Origin: Tolypeutes matacus
Lineage: Eukaryota > Chordata > Mammalia > Cingulata > Chlamyphoridae
DNA: 64,000 bases
Direction: 5' to 3'
Assembly (NCBI GenBank): GCA_026826555.1
Contig: JAKSZT010053764.1
Location: forward strand, 32,692,426 to 32,756,425
A program made the position numbers and the translations under genes. Of this stretch, positions 33,633 through 47,133 are shown in pieces; position 1 is the first letter of the stretch; each line of letters begins with the position of its first letter. Below the pieces are notes generated by a model. It made no database searches. It saw only the letters and a program-made list of their open reading frames with translations, and was not told where the DNA came from.

Positions 33633-35394
33633 GGAACCATCATTGATCTGGTTGCTCATACTTTTTCTAGGCTATCTATTCCCTGTGTCTTTTCCATTCA
33701 CATAGACAATCACTGAATCATAGAAGTAAAGATGAAAGCAGTCTCAGACACCTGGCAGATGTCTTCCAGTCTCCACTGGTGGTGATGGAGCCTTATTTTA
33801 AGGCAGCCTTTATTTCATCAATAGGCAATTCTAATGTTGGAGATTTCTAATTTTGGTATGAAATCTACATTTTATGCCTTTTACATGGAGTGTGTGTATG
33901 TGAATCTGTTATGTGAGATTCCACAGGATATAAGCAAAAACAGCTTTATTCTCTCCTGCCACTGCCCTTTCAAACCTGTTTTGTGGAACCAGTTCTTCCT
34001 CTCTACTTGGATGACATTTCAGGCAGCTCTTATATTTTTCTGGTGACTCTCAGATAATTAAATATCCTTTGATGGTTATTAGTCACCAAAATTCTCATTT
34101 CAGTAATTAAATATCTATTCTCATGCAATCATCAAAATTCAGAAGTTAAAGCTCCCCAATCCCCCAACTTCTTGGCTGCCCCAGACTCTGAAAGTTTTCA
34201 GTGGGGAAGAAAGAACAGTGCCCTTTCTCACTTTCTCTTTATTTCCCCAACTCGTACTTCTTCCTTCCTACAAGCCAGCTGACATCTTTGGTATTGAGCC
34301 GGGGGAAAGGAGAAGCATAAAAGTGTAGGAAATGTCTTGTATGACAGGTACATGGTTTAGTATTGATGAGCATTTAACTGTTATGTTGGCCTTTGATAAA
34401 TTTCTTAGAGACTGCCCCATGCCTGGGACTTTCTTACCTGGACTTCTCTTAGCACATACAGTACTTTCTCTGGTTGGCCATTCACAATCCTCCAGATATC
34501 TGATAATCCAAACAATTCAGGTCCTGTCTTAAAGTCTTGCCTTCTCTCTAAGTGACCCTCTTGGACAAATTCCTTTTAAGATGATTCCAAGATGCCTTTC
34601 TCTTTTGACTGCCCACATCTGATCCCTGGGAAACACTCATTTTCCTGCCAGGGCTGCCTCTAGCATATAATAGTGCCTTTGTGCAAATTACAGAAAGGCA
34701 CTGGAAAAATGCAGCCTTGCAGAACACATGGTTTGGCAAGGCAGCGGTGCCTTTGTGGAAAGAAAAGTGCACACGTTAACGTGGGTAGGTGCAGTCCTAT
34801 ACCTGTGGGTCAAAAAGTCATCCAAACTCTACTCACCGCTTCAGCCAAGCACTTTTTGCAACACACAAACCATTTCACAACCATACACAGGAGGCTATGT
34901 GCAAGCCACTCCCATTGCAGCAGTTCTTCTTTTTCTTTTGTCAGAGAGCTATTGACCACCTTTAGGCTTTAGCTGGTATGGGCCTGCCACCATTCTCTGT
35001 GCTGCATAGCCTCTTGAGGAGCAAATCAAGTTCTCCAAATGTTTCTACCTGTCCCACTTTGCTTCCTGTGAAGGGTTGGCACCCCTTCCCCTCCCTCCCG
35101 CAGGGTAGGGGAAATGCCACTGCTCTCCAACTCTTACTGTCACACTACACCACCACCCTTTTCTACCCCCCAGGGCAGTGTTGAACTGAGGTCTTCACTT
35201 TCTATTGGGCCACTCCTGTGCAGGTCTAGCTCAGGTCAGGCACCTCACTTTGGAATGTGGAAATACTTGTCACTTAATGGTTTATGTAATCTCCCTCAAA
35301 AGGGAGATCTTAAAAACTCCATTCATATAAAACCCATATTCATGTTGCTTCTGAACAACGCAGAATTCTAGTGCTCATTTACATTCAACCAGTT
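33633..35394. other. Noncoding stretch, no feature recognised
   Basis: The 34640-35250 part is GC-richer with several frames up to 99 codons on both strands. None has motif, splice or codon evidence. It may include old repeats I cannot name. Confidence 0.3.
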
Positions 35395-35700
35395 CAAATA
35401 TTTGAAGGCAGTTATTCTTTCATCTATGCCACCTAGTCTGCTTTCCTCAAAAATGACAATGGTTTTCAGATCCTTCTGCATCCCAATTTTCTCCTTCCAG
35501 TCGTACTGTCTAATTTGCCATGGTCCTTAAAATGTTGACCTGTAATTGAACACAATACTCCAGATGTGGTTTGACCAGAATATAGAAAGATGATTACTTC
35601 CCATAAACCAGAAATTACACTTTTATTAATGCAGTCAAATATCCTTGGCTTTTTAGTAGCCACATCACACTGAATTATAGAGTTGACTGTAATTCAAAAT
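35395..35700 (-). mobile_element. L3/CR1 LINE relic, antisense
   Basis: The reverse complement encodes traces of the CR1/L3 ORF2 motif around V-x-P-H-L-E-Y-C-V-Q (complement of 'gaacacaatactccagatgt' and 'ggtttgaccagaatatag'). 'ttggctttttagtagccaca' and 'tcacactgaattatag' also match. An ancient LINE, dead before eutherians diversified, yet still readable over about 300 bases. Confidence 0.7.
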
Positions 35701-38700
35701 AATATGCAATTTAAAGCAAGTGCTATTCCCCTGCCAGGTGGATAGGGTTTTCCATTTAAATGGAGCATTTAAGCCAAAATGAGGTTAATATATGACCAGA
35801 GGTGGCACTAGACCCCCAAAGCACGTTGGATTCCTAAACTGGTTGACTAATAAGTGTCACAAATCAGCTCAACTGAAACTGGAAGTGTTAACCTCCCTGA
35901 CTACTTGTCAACGGGAGGAGAAATTGGGGAAAAGGGAAGAAAGTAATAAACAAGTAATTTTTCAAAATTACTCATAGGTATTTTGTCTGAAGGAATAGGC
36001 CTATTTATTTTACAACTTGTTCTCTTCAGATTTTAATGTGGTATTTAAAATTCAACTCCCTTTGATTTTTTTTTAAAAAAGAACAACGTTTCTGATGATA
36101 AAATGAATGTTTATTATAGGAATTTAGAAAATAATAACCAAATAAAAAGTAGAAAATTTAACCTATATCCCTGGAGATAACTACTGTTACAATTTTTAGC
36201 ATCAATGTTTTTTCGTTTGAAATTGCTTTAGTGCATGTGGGAGGGAAAGTCACATGAATTAAGGAGCTTTATGATATTCATCTTTAATAGCCAAAGACAA
36301 ATACTATTGAGTTTTTCAACCAGCAAGTGCTACCCTGAACAATGTTTATGGAGAACACGACTGATAACTTGTTATTCAAGAATTAAAGAAATTGAATCCA
36401 CAATTTGTCTGTGTCTATTAAGTGTAATCATAAAACACTACCATAGTTGTAGATTAAAAAATGGTTGAATATCATGAATGTCATATGATCCAAAAGAGTA
36501 AATTTGTGGCAGTCTTGCAAAGAGTTTCCTGAAATGCGTGCATGTCTAAAGACAATTCTTCCATGTTTGATATAAGTAGCTCTCTTCCGTTTGGCCAGAG
36601 AATGGCAGTCTGGAAACAAACATGCTGCCCACACCTGTGTTTTTCAATGAATAAAAGGTGAAGACTAAACAGGCAAAAAATTTTGCATGAATATTGAGGC
36701 ATTAAGTAGATTTTAATATACCCTTCATGTCTGCAGTAATTGTGATCTCAGATAAAGAACTTCTAAATTATGACTTTTTGATAGCGAGTGCCATTCTGCT
36801 CCATACCCTGTTTCTGAGATTGATGTTGCCCACTCTGGACTGTAGATTAATATCCTCAGGAGGGTTGAAATAATGGAGGCAGTTTCTTCAGTTCCAATCA
36901 TTTGCAATTTAAGGAAATCCCAGGCCTGTATGTCTATGCAAACACATTTTCAAACAGGTTGAATAAAACATCCCTCTCTTGATCCAAATAAAATAATAAG
37001 AGCAGCATAAATCTAATTACTGATATCAATATTCCATGTGGGCAACACTTGGGTGAAATAGAAATACATTTTTTATTGTGATTATTGCCTAGTGATCATC
37101 TGTTCAATTGAATCAGCCTTCATTTTCCATTTTACTTACCTTTCAAGTTATAATTAAAGTCTGATGTCAGATCTCACTCAAGGGCTCATCAATAGCTTCC
37201 ACTTAACTACTTTTTAAGAAGACAACCAGTCTTTGGGCTTAGATGAGGAGGCTACAATTCACAACTTATTGTTTAGATGACCCTTAAAAGCCGTCCCTGG
37301 TCAATATTTCAAACCAGTGTCTGACTCTCTTTACGAGAGAGAAGGAATTAACCTTATGTGCCCTCCTACCAATGCTTCGTCTAGGTAAATGTGAATTATT
37401 TAGATTGAAAATATAACAAGATAAAGACAAATTTTCTCTCAGCACATGTGTGAAGTGGCATGTCTAAGAAGAGAAAAACAGTCATTTTCCTTGCATTGTG
37501 TTAGAAACATAAAGAATAATAGTGCTGTGGCTGAGCTGAACAAGCTGCTTCTTGAGCTGGTAGGTAGACACTCTACTTGAAAATGGAAGACATCAGAGGG
37601 AACACCAAGTAGGATTGCCAAGAAGCAGGTTGCATGGGAAAAAAAACATGCAAGCTATTATAGGTAACATTATTTACAATAAAAAAAAAACAACTACCAT
37701 ACTGATCCCCTTAAGACTCAGTGATACTGTTCCTGCTTTATACAAAAGAAACTAAAGCTAGGGGAAATGATGTGACCAGCTGGGTGCTACACAGAGGAGT
37801 ACACAGAGGGTATACACAGAGGGTCTTCCACAGACAACAAGTGCCCTCTGCTCTTTCTACAATCCCACAGCTGCCGAGACTACTGTATTCTCCTTCCTAA
37901 TATAAAGCAAGGTAGTGAGGTATATTCAAGATCAATTGTGGAGATGCCCATTTCCTGTCTGTGTATGGGAAGTGACAGAGTTGGTGTCCTTCTACAAGTG
38001 AAAGTGAAGGCAAAGGCAAAGTCAATATCAGACTTCAAGTCAATTAATTTCAAAACCCTCTTTCTCTTTGCAGAAGTTGGCATGAAACTTGACAAGTAAG
38101 TGTAAACGTTGTCAGGTAAAATAAAATTTAATTACAGTGATTAGCTTTTCTTGGTTTAATTTTTTCAAAATCATAAAAGAAGCATATGTACATCTTTTTT
38201 CTTTTCTTTTTTTTAAGACTCCAAATAGTACAGAAGAGTATAAAATATAAACTAAATTATCTCCCATCCCATTTCCTTACTCTCATGCCCACTCCTCTTC
38301 CTACTCCCTGCAGTGTGACCATTTTAATGATATCTTATTTTAGTTAATTTGGTGGTTATCATCACAATTTTAAGTAGTAGGTTATGTTTAACTCTATTTC
38401 TTTATGTATATATTTGCAATGCTTCTGTAACACTGTACTATAAAAGATGAGTAATTTAACTCGCTTTTGCTACCTCCCACACTGCCTCCCTTCTTTTCCT
38501 TTCACTTTTTATTGTTATTTTATTATGCTTTGTTCTTCTTTGGATACCTTTACAACTTGGAGGAATACACCTGTTTAAACACTCATATAAGACCCTGAAA
38601 CAGTAGAAAATTTGACAGGGTGTTTTGTGCTCGGGTAGGGCTTGTGGACTGAAGGCCTTACCTTAGGGTGAAGGGAGGGATACTAGCTTTACATAGGAGT

Positions 38701-40508
38701 ACTCATCGGAATGCTAGCTAGGATTTGTTGCATAAGATACAGAAACATTATTAACTTAGGTATATATGGGAAATTCCCTTTATAGTAAAGACTTCTGTAT
38801 GCCATCATTAATTTGGGAATATTTTATGTATTATATCTTGTTGGTAGAAGTAGACCTTACTGAACCAGGATATTCAGACCAACATGCCTCCTGGTCAACA
38901 AGAAGGAAAGTTACTAGTCAGAAAGACACTTGAAGATCCAGAAATGATAAGTGGGAAGAGGCAGTTTGGGGGACCACGAGAGTGGGGACTAGGGAGGGGG
39001 TTCAGAGGTGTTGAAGGAGAAGATAGTAATCAAAATACCATGATCATGATTGAGATTTCAAATTAGGGGCCAAAGGGCAGACACTGAGACTACAGCATCT
39101 TGGGCATGTTTTCTGTCTTTCTCCCAAGGGCATGTTTGTGAACAGCATAAATAAATCAAATACTTTGGAGCAACTCTGGCCTTTCCAGCTTGCCAACTCT
39201 GAAGGAAACATGGAAATGAGAACCTGTGGAGTCCATTCTCCTGGAGATTTCTATGCGTTAGAGTGGGTTGCTAGAAACCATGAAGCAGTTGATTCTCTCC
39301 CAGTCTCATATACCCACTGTCTGAGAGTCTTGGGCCTCCTCAGAGAAATCAAGGGAAAAAATCTTGAACATAGAAAAAAGGCACCATATCTAATATTTTG
39401 TACACATTCTACACTCAGGGTAATGGGTTTTGGCAAAGATTCTCTGTCTTTCCCATCTCCATACCATAGCTTTATCACATATATCTTGTTTAGAATACCT
39501 CAATCTTGAGGACAGATATATGTCCTCAGGCCTGGAAGCAAAGTTATTTCTTGTGATCCACAGATTTAAGTATCCACAGACACTACATTTTAACATTAAG
39601 AAGAGTTGAAGAGATTTCAGTAGAATGTTTTCTCTTTGCTCATGAAAAACCTACCCTCTATGCAAATGTTTCTAAGCAAAGGTGAATTTAAGGATGAGAT
39701 TAATCTGCAAATTAAGCTGAACTGTTTTTCTACATTCATAGCCTATAGTTTCTTCATTACCAAAATGTATATTGATGCTTGGAGGGATGCATTTAAGAAG
39801 TCAATTGTTTTTCATTATCAGTATTTTTAGGAAGAGAAACTGTAAAAGTATTTTATTAAGTAATGGCATAAAATACATCATCTATGTTTCAATAATTTTC
39901 CATGAATTATGCTTAATCACCAAGTATTTCACAATCTACAGTTCTCTAATATACAGTTTTTAGGTAGGATTCTGGAAAATAGATATTTCCAAGACCTATA
40001 ACAATATTTTTATATTCGACATTTGTGATTTGATATATATCACCAATAACAGCAGCATTACATTAAAATGTCCCAATGCTACTATAAATTTTATATAAAA
40101 GTTTTACATTACTTTTCTTGCATTTATTAGTTATTTTCCTCTACCTATATTTTAAAGTGACTCAGAAATATAAAGAGGAATATACAATTTATTTTTAGAT
40201 ATTTTGCATCTTGTATTTCTTTCCATTTTGGATATAATCCATTTTGTTTACATGCAATTATAAGATTCTTGAAATGAGTATAAAAACAGTATCACAGGTA
40301 CCCACAATTAATTTAGAGACCTTTTGACTCATCCCAGTTTTTATCATATCACTGATTATCAGCAAGCTTGTAGGGTTGAGTGAAAGTTTTCACCTATACA
40401 TTAGTAATAGGTAGTATTTGTACACTGAGCATGAGAATATAATTTCTGTCTGTGTGGTGACTTTCATGTTACACTCCTTTGACTATGCAGTATTTTCATA
40501 ACACATGT
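35701..40508. other. Long repeat-poor noncoding stretch
   Basis: Almost no named repeat in 4.8 kb. Weak old-repeat-like phrases occur at 36090-36200 and 38200-38450. The part 36880-37330 is a candidate for conserved noncoding DNA ('aaatctaattactgatatca', 'tgttcaattgaatcagcc'). A faint antisense MIR may lie near 37740-37860. Frames (longest 125 codons, 39132-39509) look accidental. Confidence 0.35.
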
Positions 40509-40959
40509 ATGATGTCATAGTTTGATGACTTGGGGATTGAATCATGTACCTCACAGAAGACCTGTTCACATCTTAATTTCATTTCTGTAGATGTGAACCC
40601 ATTTGTAAATAGAACCTTTTGAAGACGTTATTTGCTATGGGGTGGCCACATTGAATCTGGCGGGTCTTAATCTATATGACTGAAGGCCTTACAAACAGAG
40701 GAAATTCAGACACAGTCAGAAGCAACCAACAGTCAATAGAAGCCAGGAGACTAAAGCCAGTGAGAAAGATTGCCATGTGACAGGGGATTGCTGGAAGCTA
40801 CCACCAGAACGTGACAGACTTGGGAGAAAGTGTGGCCTGACCAAAGGCTTGATTTTGGACTTCTAACCCCTAAATCCGATAGACAGTAAATTCCAGATGT
40901 TTAAGCCAATCCAGTTGTGTGGTATTTGTCACAGCAGACCTGGCAAACTAAGACAATGA
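40509..40959 (+). mobile_element. Clade-type ERV/MaLR LTR, near full length
   Basis: Body 40513-40955 starts 'tgtcatagtttgatgact' and ends 'caaactaagaca' (TG...CA). It is bounded by 'atga' on both sides (40509-40512, 40956-40959). Interior 'gatgtgaacccatttgtaaa', 'gggtggccacattgaatctg' and 'tttaagccaatccagttgtg' resemble LTRs common in xenarthrans, from memory. Solitary LTR, no internal genes attached. Confidence 0.75.
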
Positions 40960-42848
40960 TATACAAAATTAACTGCTCACACAACTGCTTTTGATAATAA
41001 TATTTTGAATACTTTTAAGGCTTAAGGGTAACTCTTCCAAGGATTTACTTCCTCATTCTTTCCAAAGTCAAAGCTTCTTACATCTAATTGCAAACAGGCA
41101 AACGGTCCCCAAACATTTCCTCAACCATTCATTATTACCATGCATTTGTCATTTTATAATCCTTTGCTAGAAATAAGTACAAATTTCATCTGCAGAAAAA
41201 AATATAATTCGTTAACAAGTGTATGATTGTTCATAATACTATGATAGTTGATGTGCAATGCTTCTGCCATTTGGAAGCTTTGGTGTATGAGACAGGTCAT
41301 ATTTACATGGGGACATTTCATAGGCCTATAGCTAGCTAAATAAAGTAATACACTTAAACGTTGACCTAAGTTTATGTTTCAAACACCCATGTGAGTAAGT
41401 CCATTTTGATGTGGGAGAAGGGAATTGATGCATAACTGGGGACTAGGTAATCAAATTCCAGTTGTAGAATCAGAATTATAGGGTAGTTCAATTAAGAAGA
41501 GGTATGTTGATTCAGCACCTATTGTCCAGCTCCATGGCTGACTCTGTAAGGATCACACAAAGAAAGCGCAAGTTATATGTACAGATTGAGGAGTTCATTG
41601 ACTTTCCTCTGCTATATACAGGAAGCAGAATTTAAATTACAAAAAAAAAAAAAAAAAAAAAAATTGGGAGGTTTGGTAAGTATAAAGGTGGCAGAGCACT
41701 AACACAGGACCATGGGGACAGAAGTCATTGGTTACAGGCTGACTGAATAGATGAATGAGAGGCTTATGACATGAATGTGAATGAAGAAATACTGCCAAAT
41801 GGGTCATTAGATGAGCAGAGTTGGTCCCTATGGATAGAAACTACAACTCAGATATTCTGGGTAGGCATAACTTTAAATGATCTTACTCATATTAATATTT
41901 TTGTCCATGGGAACATTATTAGCTTAATTTTTTTGAGGTGGAAAAAGAATCCTTGAAAAACTATGTGTCCTAATTTGGGGTTTAGAATATGGTCCCCATA
42001 CTTATATTTTTATATTTTAATAATTAATTGATGGACTTTTAAATGCTTGTGTTCTATATATTTCTTCCCAGACAACATAAACTCCACAAAGATGAACTTC
42101 TCCAAATACATATTCTATATTAAATATCAAATATCTGAAATAAGAGGATTTATTAGAGGTTTTATCTTCGCTATTTTAGCATGACCTGTCCTTTTTTGCT
42201 CACATTATTTTCCACCTTTCTATGACAGATCAATAAATTTTACCTGAGTAATAAAGCAATTTTGTGGAAATCAGTCTTCAATCCTGATTTATTCTGAGTG
42301 GTTTGAGTCAATGACTGGGAGATGATGATTCACTATCTTTGTCTGCCATTTGTCTGCCAAACGGTTCTTGTTCTGGAAGCCAGGCAAGAGAACGATTGTA
42401 TCTAATCCTCCTCTTTAACTCATCCCAAGAGAGACTTCATTCAACCGGTCTCTGAAATGACTTGAGTGGCTAGGATTTAGGAATAGCGATTTAGGAAGTA
42501 GAAGGAGAGGAAAAAAGGAGAAGGGGCGTGGGGGAGGGGCAGGCAGAACAAGAGCCAGAGAGAATTTTAATTTGGTTTGATGGGAACAAATTTTTGTTGT
42601 GCATGTTAGGTGTGGGTGTTTTCTATCAGAATGAAATAAGTAATAATGGTGGGTTACAAAAGGTCTTGGTTCATTAAAGGAAAAGTGGTAATTTTCTCAA
42701 TTGAGGTAGAAACTCACAGGAGGAACCTCCATAAACAATCTCAATGTGTGACTTAACAATTGTCTTTTGTAGCCACGCACATTTTTCATATGGTGGGAGA
42801 AGATGGAGAGCAACGTGGTAGGGTCTTCTTTCATTTGTCTCCTTTTTC
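40960..42848. other. Noncoding stretch with a poly(A) run
   Basis: A run of 23 A at 41641-41663 has no recognised element upstream and no clear flanking duplication. Nothing else named. Confidence 0.4.

Positions 42849-42880
<32 letters not shown>
42849..42880. repeat. (CA)n microsatellite
   Basis: About 15 uninterrupted CA units. Confidence 0.95.
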
Positions 42881-44010
42881 AAGCAAAGGCTTTAATGATT
42901 AACTCTTCAGACTTTCATTTGAGGCAGATTAAAAAAATAATAAAAGGTGCCAGCAAAAAAACCACAGCTTAGATGGACGAGGGGAGCAGACCCTTAAAGG
43001 GCTTTTATCTCCTGCCCATCATCTCAAATTGTCTTGTTTACTGCCCCCCCTCCCCGAATCCTGATCAGGCACCATTACTGCACTCAGTGTCCACAGAACT
43101 CTTGTGAAGGGAAAATTAATTCTGAATTACTGGCCCCGTAACTGCCTGCTTCTTCACATTATCTGTCAGGAAAATAAGCAGACAATAACTAGCTAAGTGG
43201 ATTTCTGTTAGCTGCCATTCAAAGGAGAAGGGACAGGTGTTCAATGGGGCTTCTTTCTTTCCCCAACTGCTATTTAACAATATGTACAGAAGGAATTTAA
43301 TTGCCTGCACCCACCTGCACCCTTGTCATTTCTTGGCTTTATTGGTTTTAATGAAAATATTAACTGCACTCTATGAACAGTGGCTAAGTGGCATTTTGAT
43401 TGAAATATGCAAGGAAATGTATAATGGAAGCAGGCACTATTACAGCATTAATAGAAACTGAAAGAAGTGTCATCCAGAACAACATTTTTTGCTATTGTTA
43501 TGCATATAACTTGTCCTGAGAAGGGTAATTGGGGAGTAGAAAAATGTTTGGTTGTTGTTAAAAGACCCTTTCACCTTAGCTACCTATTTTTCCCTCTGAG
43601 AACAATAAAGTCGCTCAGGCTTTGGCACATTTTCTTTCCTGAGATACCCCTTAGGCAGCATCCTTTCTTCATCTCTAGAATTACATTCATTAGAGTTTCT
43701 AGAGAGAACTTTGATTTATTGACATGAATATGTAATGAAAACAATGACTCATTACAGCTGACCACGTAGAATAGGGGATAGTGACATCTCTCACCAGCCA
43801 GAAAAGACAGGTGTTTGCTTGAGCCCATTTCTTAGACTCAAAAGAAAGAAAGAACAAAGTGCACATAAAAGCTGTGCCATGGATTATCCTCAATGCATGT
43901 AATGGCTTCAATTTTTGCAGTATTTCAATCTTGTTCATTGTAAGAACATTAACTTACTGTGTAATTAATATAAAATAAAATACACAATCATTCTTAACAA
44001 GCATGTATGT
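42881..44010. other. Candidate conserved noncoding stretch
   Basis: Repeat-free. 43040-43470 has an even composition and dense factor-like words: 'ctgaattactgg', 'caggtgttcaatgg', 'ggctttattggttttaatg', 'agcattaatag'. This is the part of the window that most looks like a developmental enhancer, but the claim needs alignment. Confidence 0.4.
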
Positions 44011-44029
44011 ACACACACACACACACACA
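44011..44029. repeat. Short (CA)n microsatellite
   Basis: Nine to ten CA units. Confidence 0.85.
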
Positions 44030-44294
44030 GATACAAACATAGACAAATTACACTTCAGAGTAAAAGAGTAGCATGCAAAATATTTCTTCAATAAGAAGTC
44101 CTCTGTTCATCCAAGATTTTAAAAAATGAATCAAACTTTATAATATATTGCAATGTCAAAGGATGATACAGTAATCTAATGGGACATGTCATGTACCTGT
44201 GCATACAAGTAATTATCCCAGGTGTTCTTTGTACAATACACACCTAGATAAATGATACATCTCTCATTCATGTATTCATTCATCCATCTATTCA

Positions 44295-44760
44295 TCCATT
44301 GCATCAGAATTTTTTGGCTGCAAGTAATAGAATACTAAGTGTATCTTAAGAAATGAAGGTAATTAATTGACTCATATAGCCAGATACCCTGAGGCAAGGC
44401 AAGTCTATGGTGCAATGATTCAACAATACCATTAAGAAATGTCTTTTTCATATTTCTTTCTGTTCATTGTAAACCTCTTGGTGTTCATTTTCAACCTTGC
44501 CTTTCTTGATTGAAAATTGATTATAAATATCATATTCTTAAAAGACAATATTCAAAGGCTGGAAATCTGAGTGCCTTTATTTTTATTTGGAAAGAAAATT
44601 CCAGAAAACTCCAGGTCCCATTGATTGAATTGGTTCCCAGGACCACTCTTTAACTAGGACTTGACAAATGAAGCATGGGAATTCTATTAATGGCTTAGAC
44701 CAATCATAATTTCAAGACTGGGCCAGTGGTATGCTGTTAAATGTTTAAAACCTGCTCCCT
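44295..44760. repeat. Possible old interspersed repeat, unclassified
   Basis: 'ttggctgcaagtaatagaat' and 'ttaattgactcatatagcc' resemble a familiar mammalian repeat opening whose name I am not sure of. The tail near 44640-44740 ('ttaatggcttagaccaatca') fits the same. Low confidence. Confidence 0.35.
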
Positions 44761-46096
44761 GGAGAGAAACAAAAAAGCAAGCAGTAATTGTTGCATTGGC
44801 CGATTTCCGGGATGTAAATATTCCTATCATGGCTGACTTACTGCCATGACTTCACTGAAGGCAAAGGTGGGAAGAGATGTGCACATTGGCTCCCCCAGGC
44901 AGTACAAGCTGTCTCCAGCAAACGACAGGGCTGAGTCAACATATCTTGAACTTACTAGCACCCAATGCCAAAACTAAAGAGGATTATTTTAGAAAGAAGA
45001 CTGAGAAATGGTTGTTTGGCATGTTACCTGTAATGTCTACCACATTCATTTGTTCATTTGACTAGCATAATTTTGATGTCTCCTAGGTGTCAGATATTAA
45101 GGATGAGTAATAGACACTTTTGAGGGTTCTCCCTTGTCTATGCCCCTTTATCAGAGAATCTGCTCATTTCCACAACCTCTGCTGCTTGGGCAGTGAGCAA
45201 TGTGCCATGTAATCATCCCCTGGCCCCTGTTACAAGTGACCTGAAGGGAAAGATGTCTCACATGCCCTTGGCACTGAGCACATTTGTACAGAAGGCATTG
45301 AAGAAGTTGATGGAGGTCATTAATTTTCCTAAAGCAGTCCTGAAGAATTAGGCTGTTTGAAGTACAATAAAACAAAAACAAACAAACAAAAACACAGAAA
45401 GAAAGAAAATGAGAAAAAATATTTCTCCAAACACTTTTCTTCTAAAATGTGATTTTGGGGTCCTACTTTGTATAGGTAAAATAGAATATGTAGCTCCTTA
45501 AAGCAGAATTCTGAGTTTTAAGGGGTTTTTGACACCTGATTAAGTCCTTCCCGGTGAGTGCTGCTTTAAAGTCAGGTTATTTTGGAGGAAGATAAAGGGC
45601 ATGTTTCTGGGTGAAATACAAGAAGAATCGGTTATGTATTCCATGCAAACCCTTCTTTTCTGCCAGCTTTCTTTCTCTTCCTTCATTGTTGGCCTTCACT
45701 TCTTGGCTCAATTCCAGTTTATGCAATTACAGCCTGATTATCTGAAGCTCACCCTGCTGTCACTTCAATTAGTTAAGGGGTTCTTCTTTACCTCTCCTTT
45801 AACAGTTTTGCTAAGTGGCTGTAGAGGCCATTATTGCATTTGCTTCTTAACTTCTGTTATCACTGAAGCCACCTCTGGGTCACATTTTAGTAGCAGAGAT
45901 AGCCAATATCAATGGCAGAAATCACACAATTGTCTTATAAATATCTCTGTCTCACAATGAAAAAGTTGGAAAATACATTATTATGCACCTAAGAGGTGAG
46001 TCTTGTTAGCCATGATTACATAGAGATCTGTGGTAGGGTAACTTCTTATAAAATGACTTTAATATAGTTAATTTATAGTTATCAAACATAATTAAA
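44761..46096. other. Repeat-poor stretch, candidate conserved noncoding DNA at 45610-45930
   Basis: An AAAC-rich patch is at 45369-45395. The part 45610-45930 ('ccagtttatgcaattacagc', 'ctgtcacttcaattagttaa') is free of repeats. The 119-codon frame over it (45601-45960) has no recognisable domain. Confidence 0.35.
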
Positions 46097-46260
46097 GCTG
46101 TGTTTCTTAAGTATGGTACATGGATCATTGGCATCAGGACCTTAGAATAGACAGCTGTGAAACTGAAGATTTTCTGTGGTTCATTTCAGCCCTTTTGGGA
46201 CTAGGGTCAGAAATCAGAATTTTTAACATGTTTTCTTGGTGATTTTGGTGCACAATAAAA
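46097..46260 (-). mobile_element. MER5A-type DNA transposon, antisense
   Basis: Complement of MER5A order: 'gtttcttaagtatggtacat', 'gggtcagaaatcagaatttt' and 'taacatgttttcttggtgat' then 'ttggtgcac'. The ends are degraded and no target duplication is seen. Confidence 0.65.
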
Positions 46261-46479
46261 TATGAAAATAACAGATTTAGAAGACACTTCTAAAGAAACT
46301 GAACAAAAATAAGTATTCTGTGCTAAAGTTCTCTTTGTTTACCAAATGCATGGTTTATAATATTTCATCTCTTATACTCTTTACTTTTATTTTTTCTTTT
46401 TCTTTGGGTTCTTCTTACAGCACAACCATCTCCATTAAACTGTTGAAATAATGCTCTGTAGTCATTAGAAGAGGCTCAG
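46261..46479. other. Noncoding stretch
   Basis: Nothing supported. Confidence 0.35.
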
Positions 46480-46800
46480 TTATACCACATGACCAAATAA
46501 ACCCCTAAACATCAATGACTTAAAAGAACAAGGTTTTATTTCTCATTCATGCTACATGCCCATTGTAGGCTAACTGATGTTCATGTGCTACATCATCTTT
46601 ACTCCAGAACATGGGCTAACAGAGCAGCCATCATCTTAAACACTGCAAGTCACCGTGGCAGAGAGAAGGAGAGTTCTGGAGAGCCTCCATGAGCAATTGA
46701 AGACTCTGAAAGTGATTCCTCCCAGAATTCATGTTATCCCAACCAATTACCAGGGCTGAGGAAATGCAAGTCTACCCTGTCCCAGAGAAGGGAAGAAGCA
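46480..46800 (-). repeat. Possible old LTR-like repeat, antisense
   Basis: 'aatgacttaaaagaacaagg', 'ttttatttctcattcatg' and 'ttcctcccagaattcatg' recall the antisense 3' end of an old mammalian LTR or DNA repeat. Family not identified. Confidence 0.4.
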
Positions 46801-47133
46801 GAAAAATTTTATGAACAGTGTTAAAGACTTTGATTCACAAACTTGGAAAATTTTCCTCAGGCAAAGTCTCTAGGAAGAAAGGAAGTCACCATTGTTGTTT
46901 CTTATTTTTTATTATTCCTTCCTTCACAAGAAAAAAAAGTCCAAGATACTGAAAATCATCCTACCAGGTATAGAGAATATGTCCAACTTCATTCTGAGTT
47001 AGTTCTACCACGATTCTTGACTTGTAACATTTATTTGGTTTATGGTAGGTTGTATCTATCAACCCCATGATTTTGAGAACCCAAATATCCTCTTCCTTAT
47101 AAGATCTCAATGTTGATTTTCAGACTGATCTGC

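Noticed and set aside
41641..41663. Poly(A) run as a third tail-only insertion
   Set aside because: No flanking duplication could be found, so slippage is as likely.
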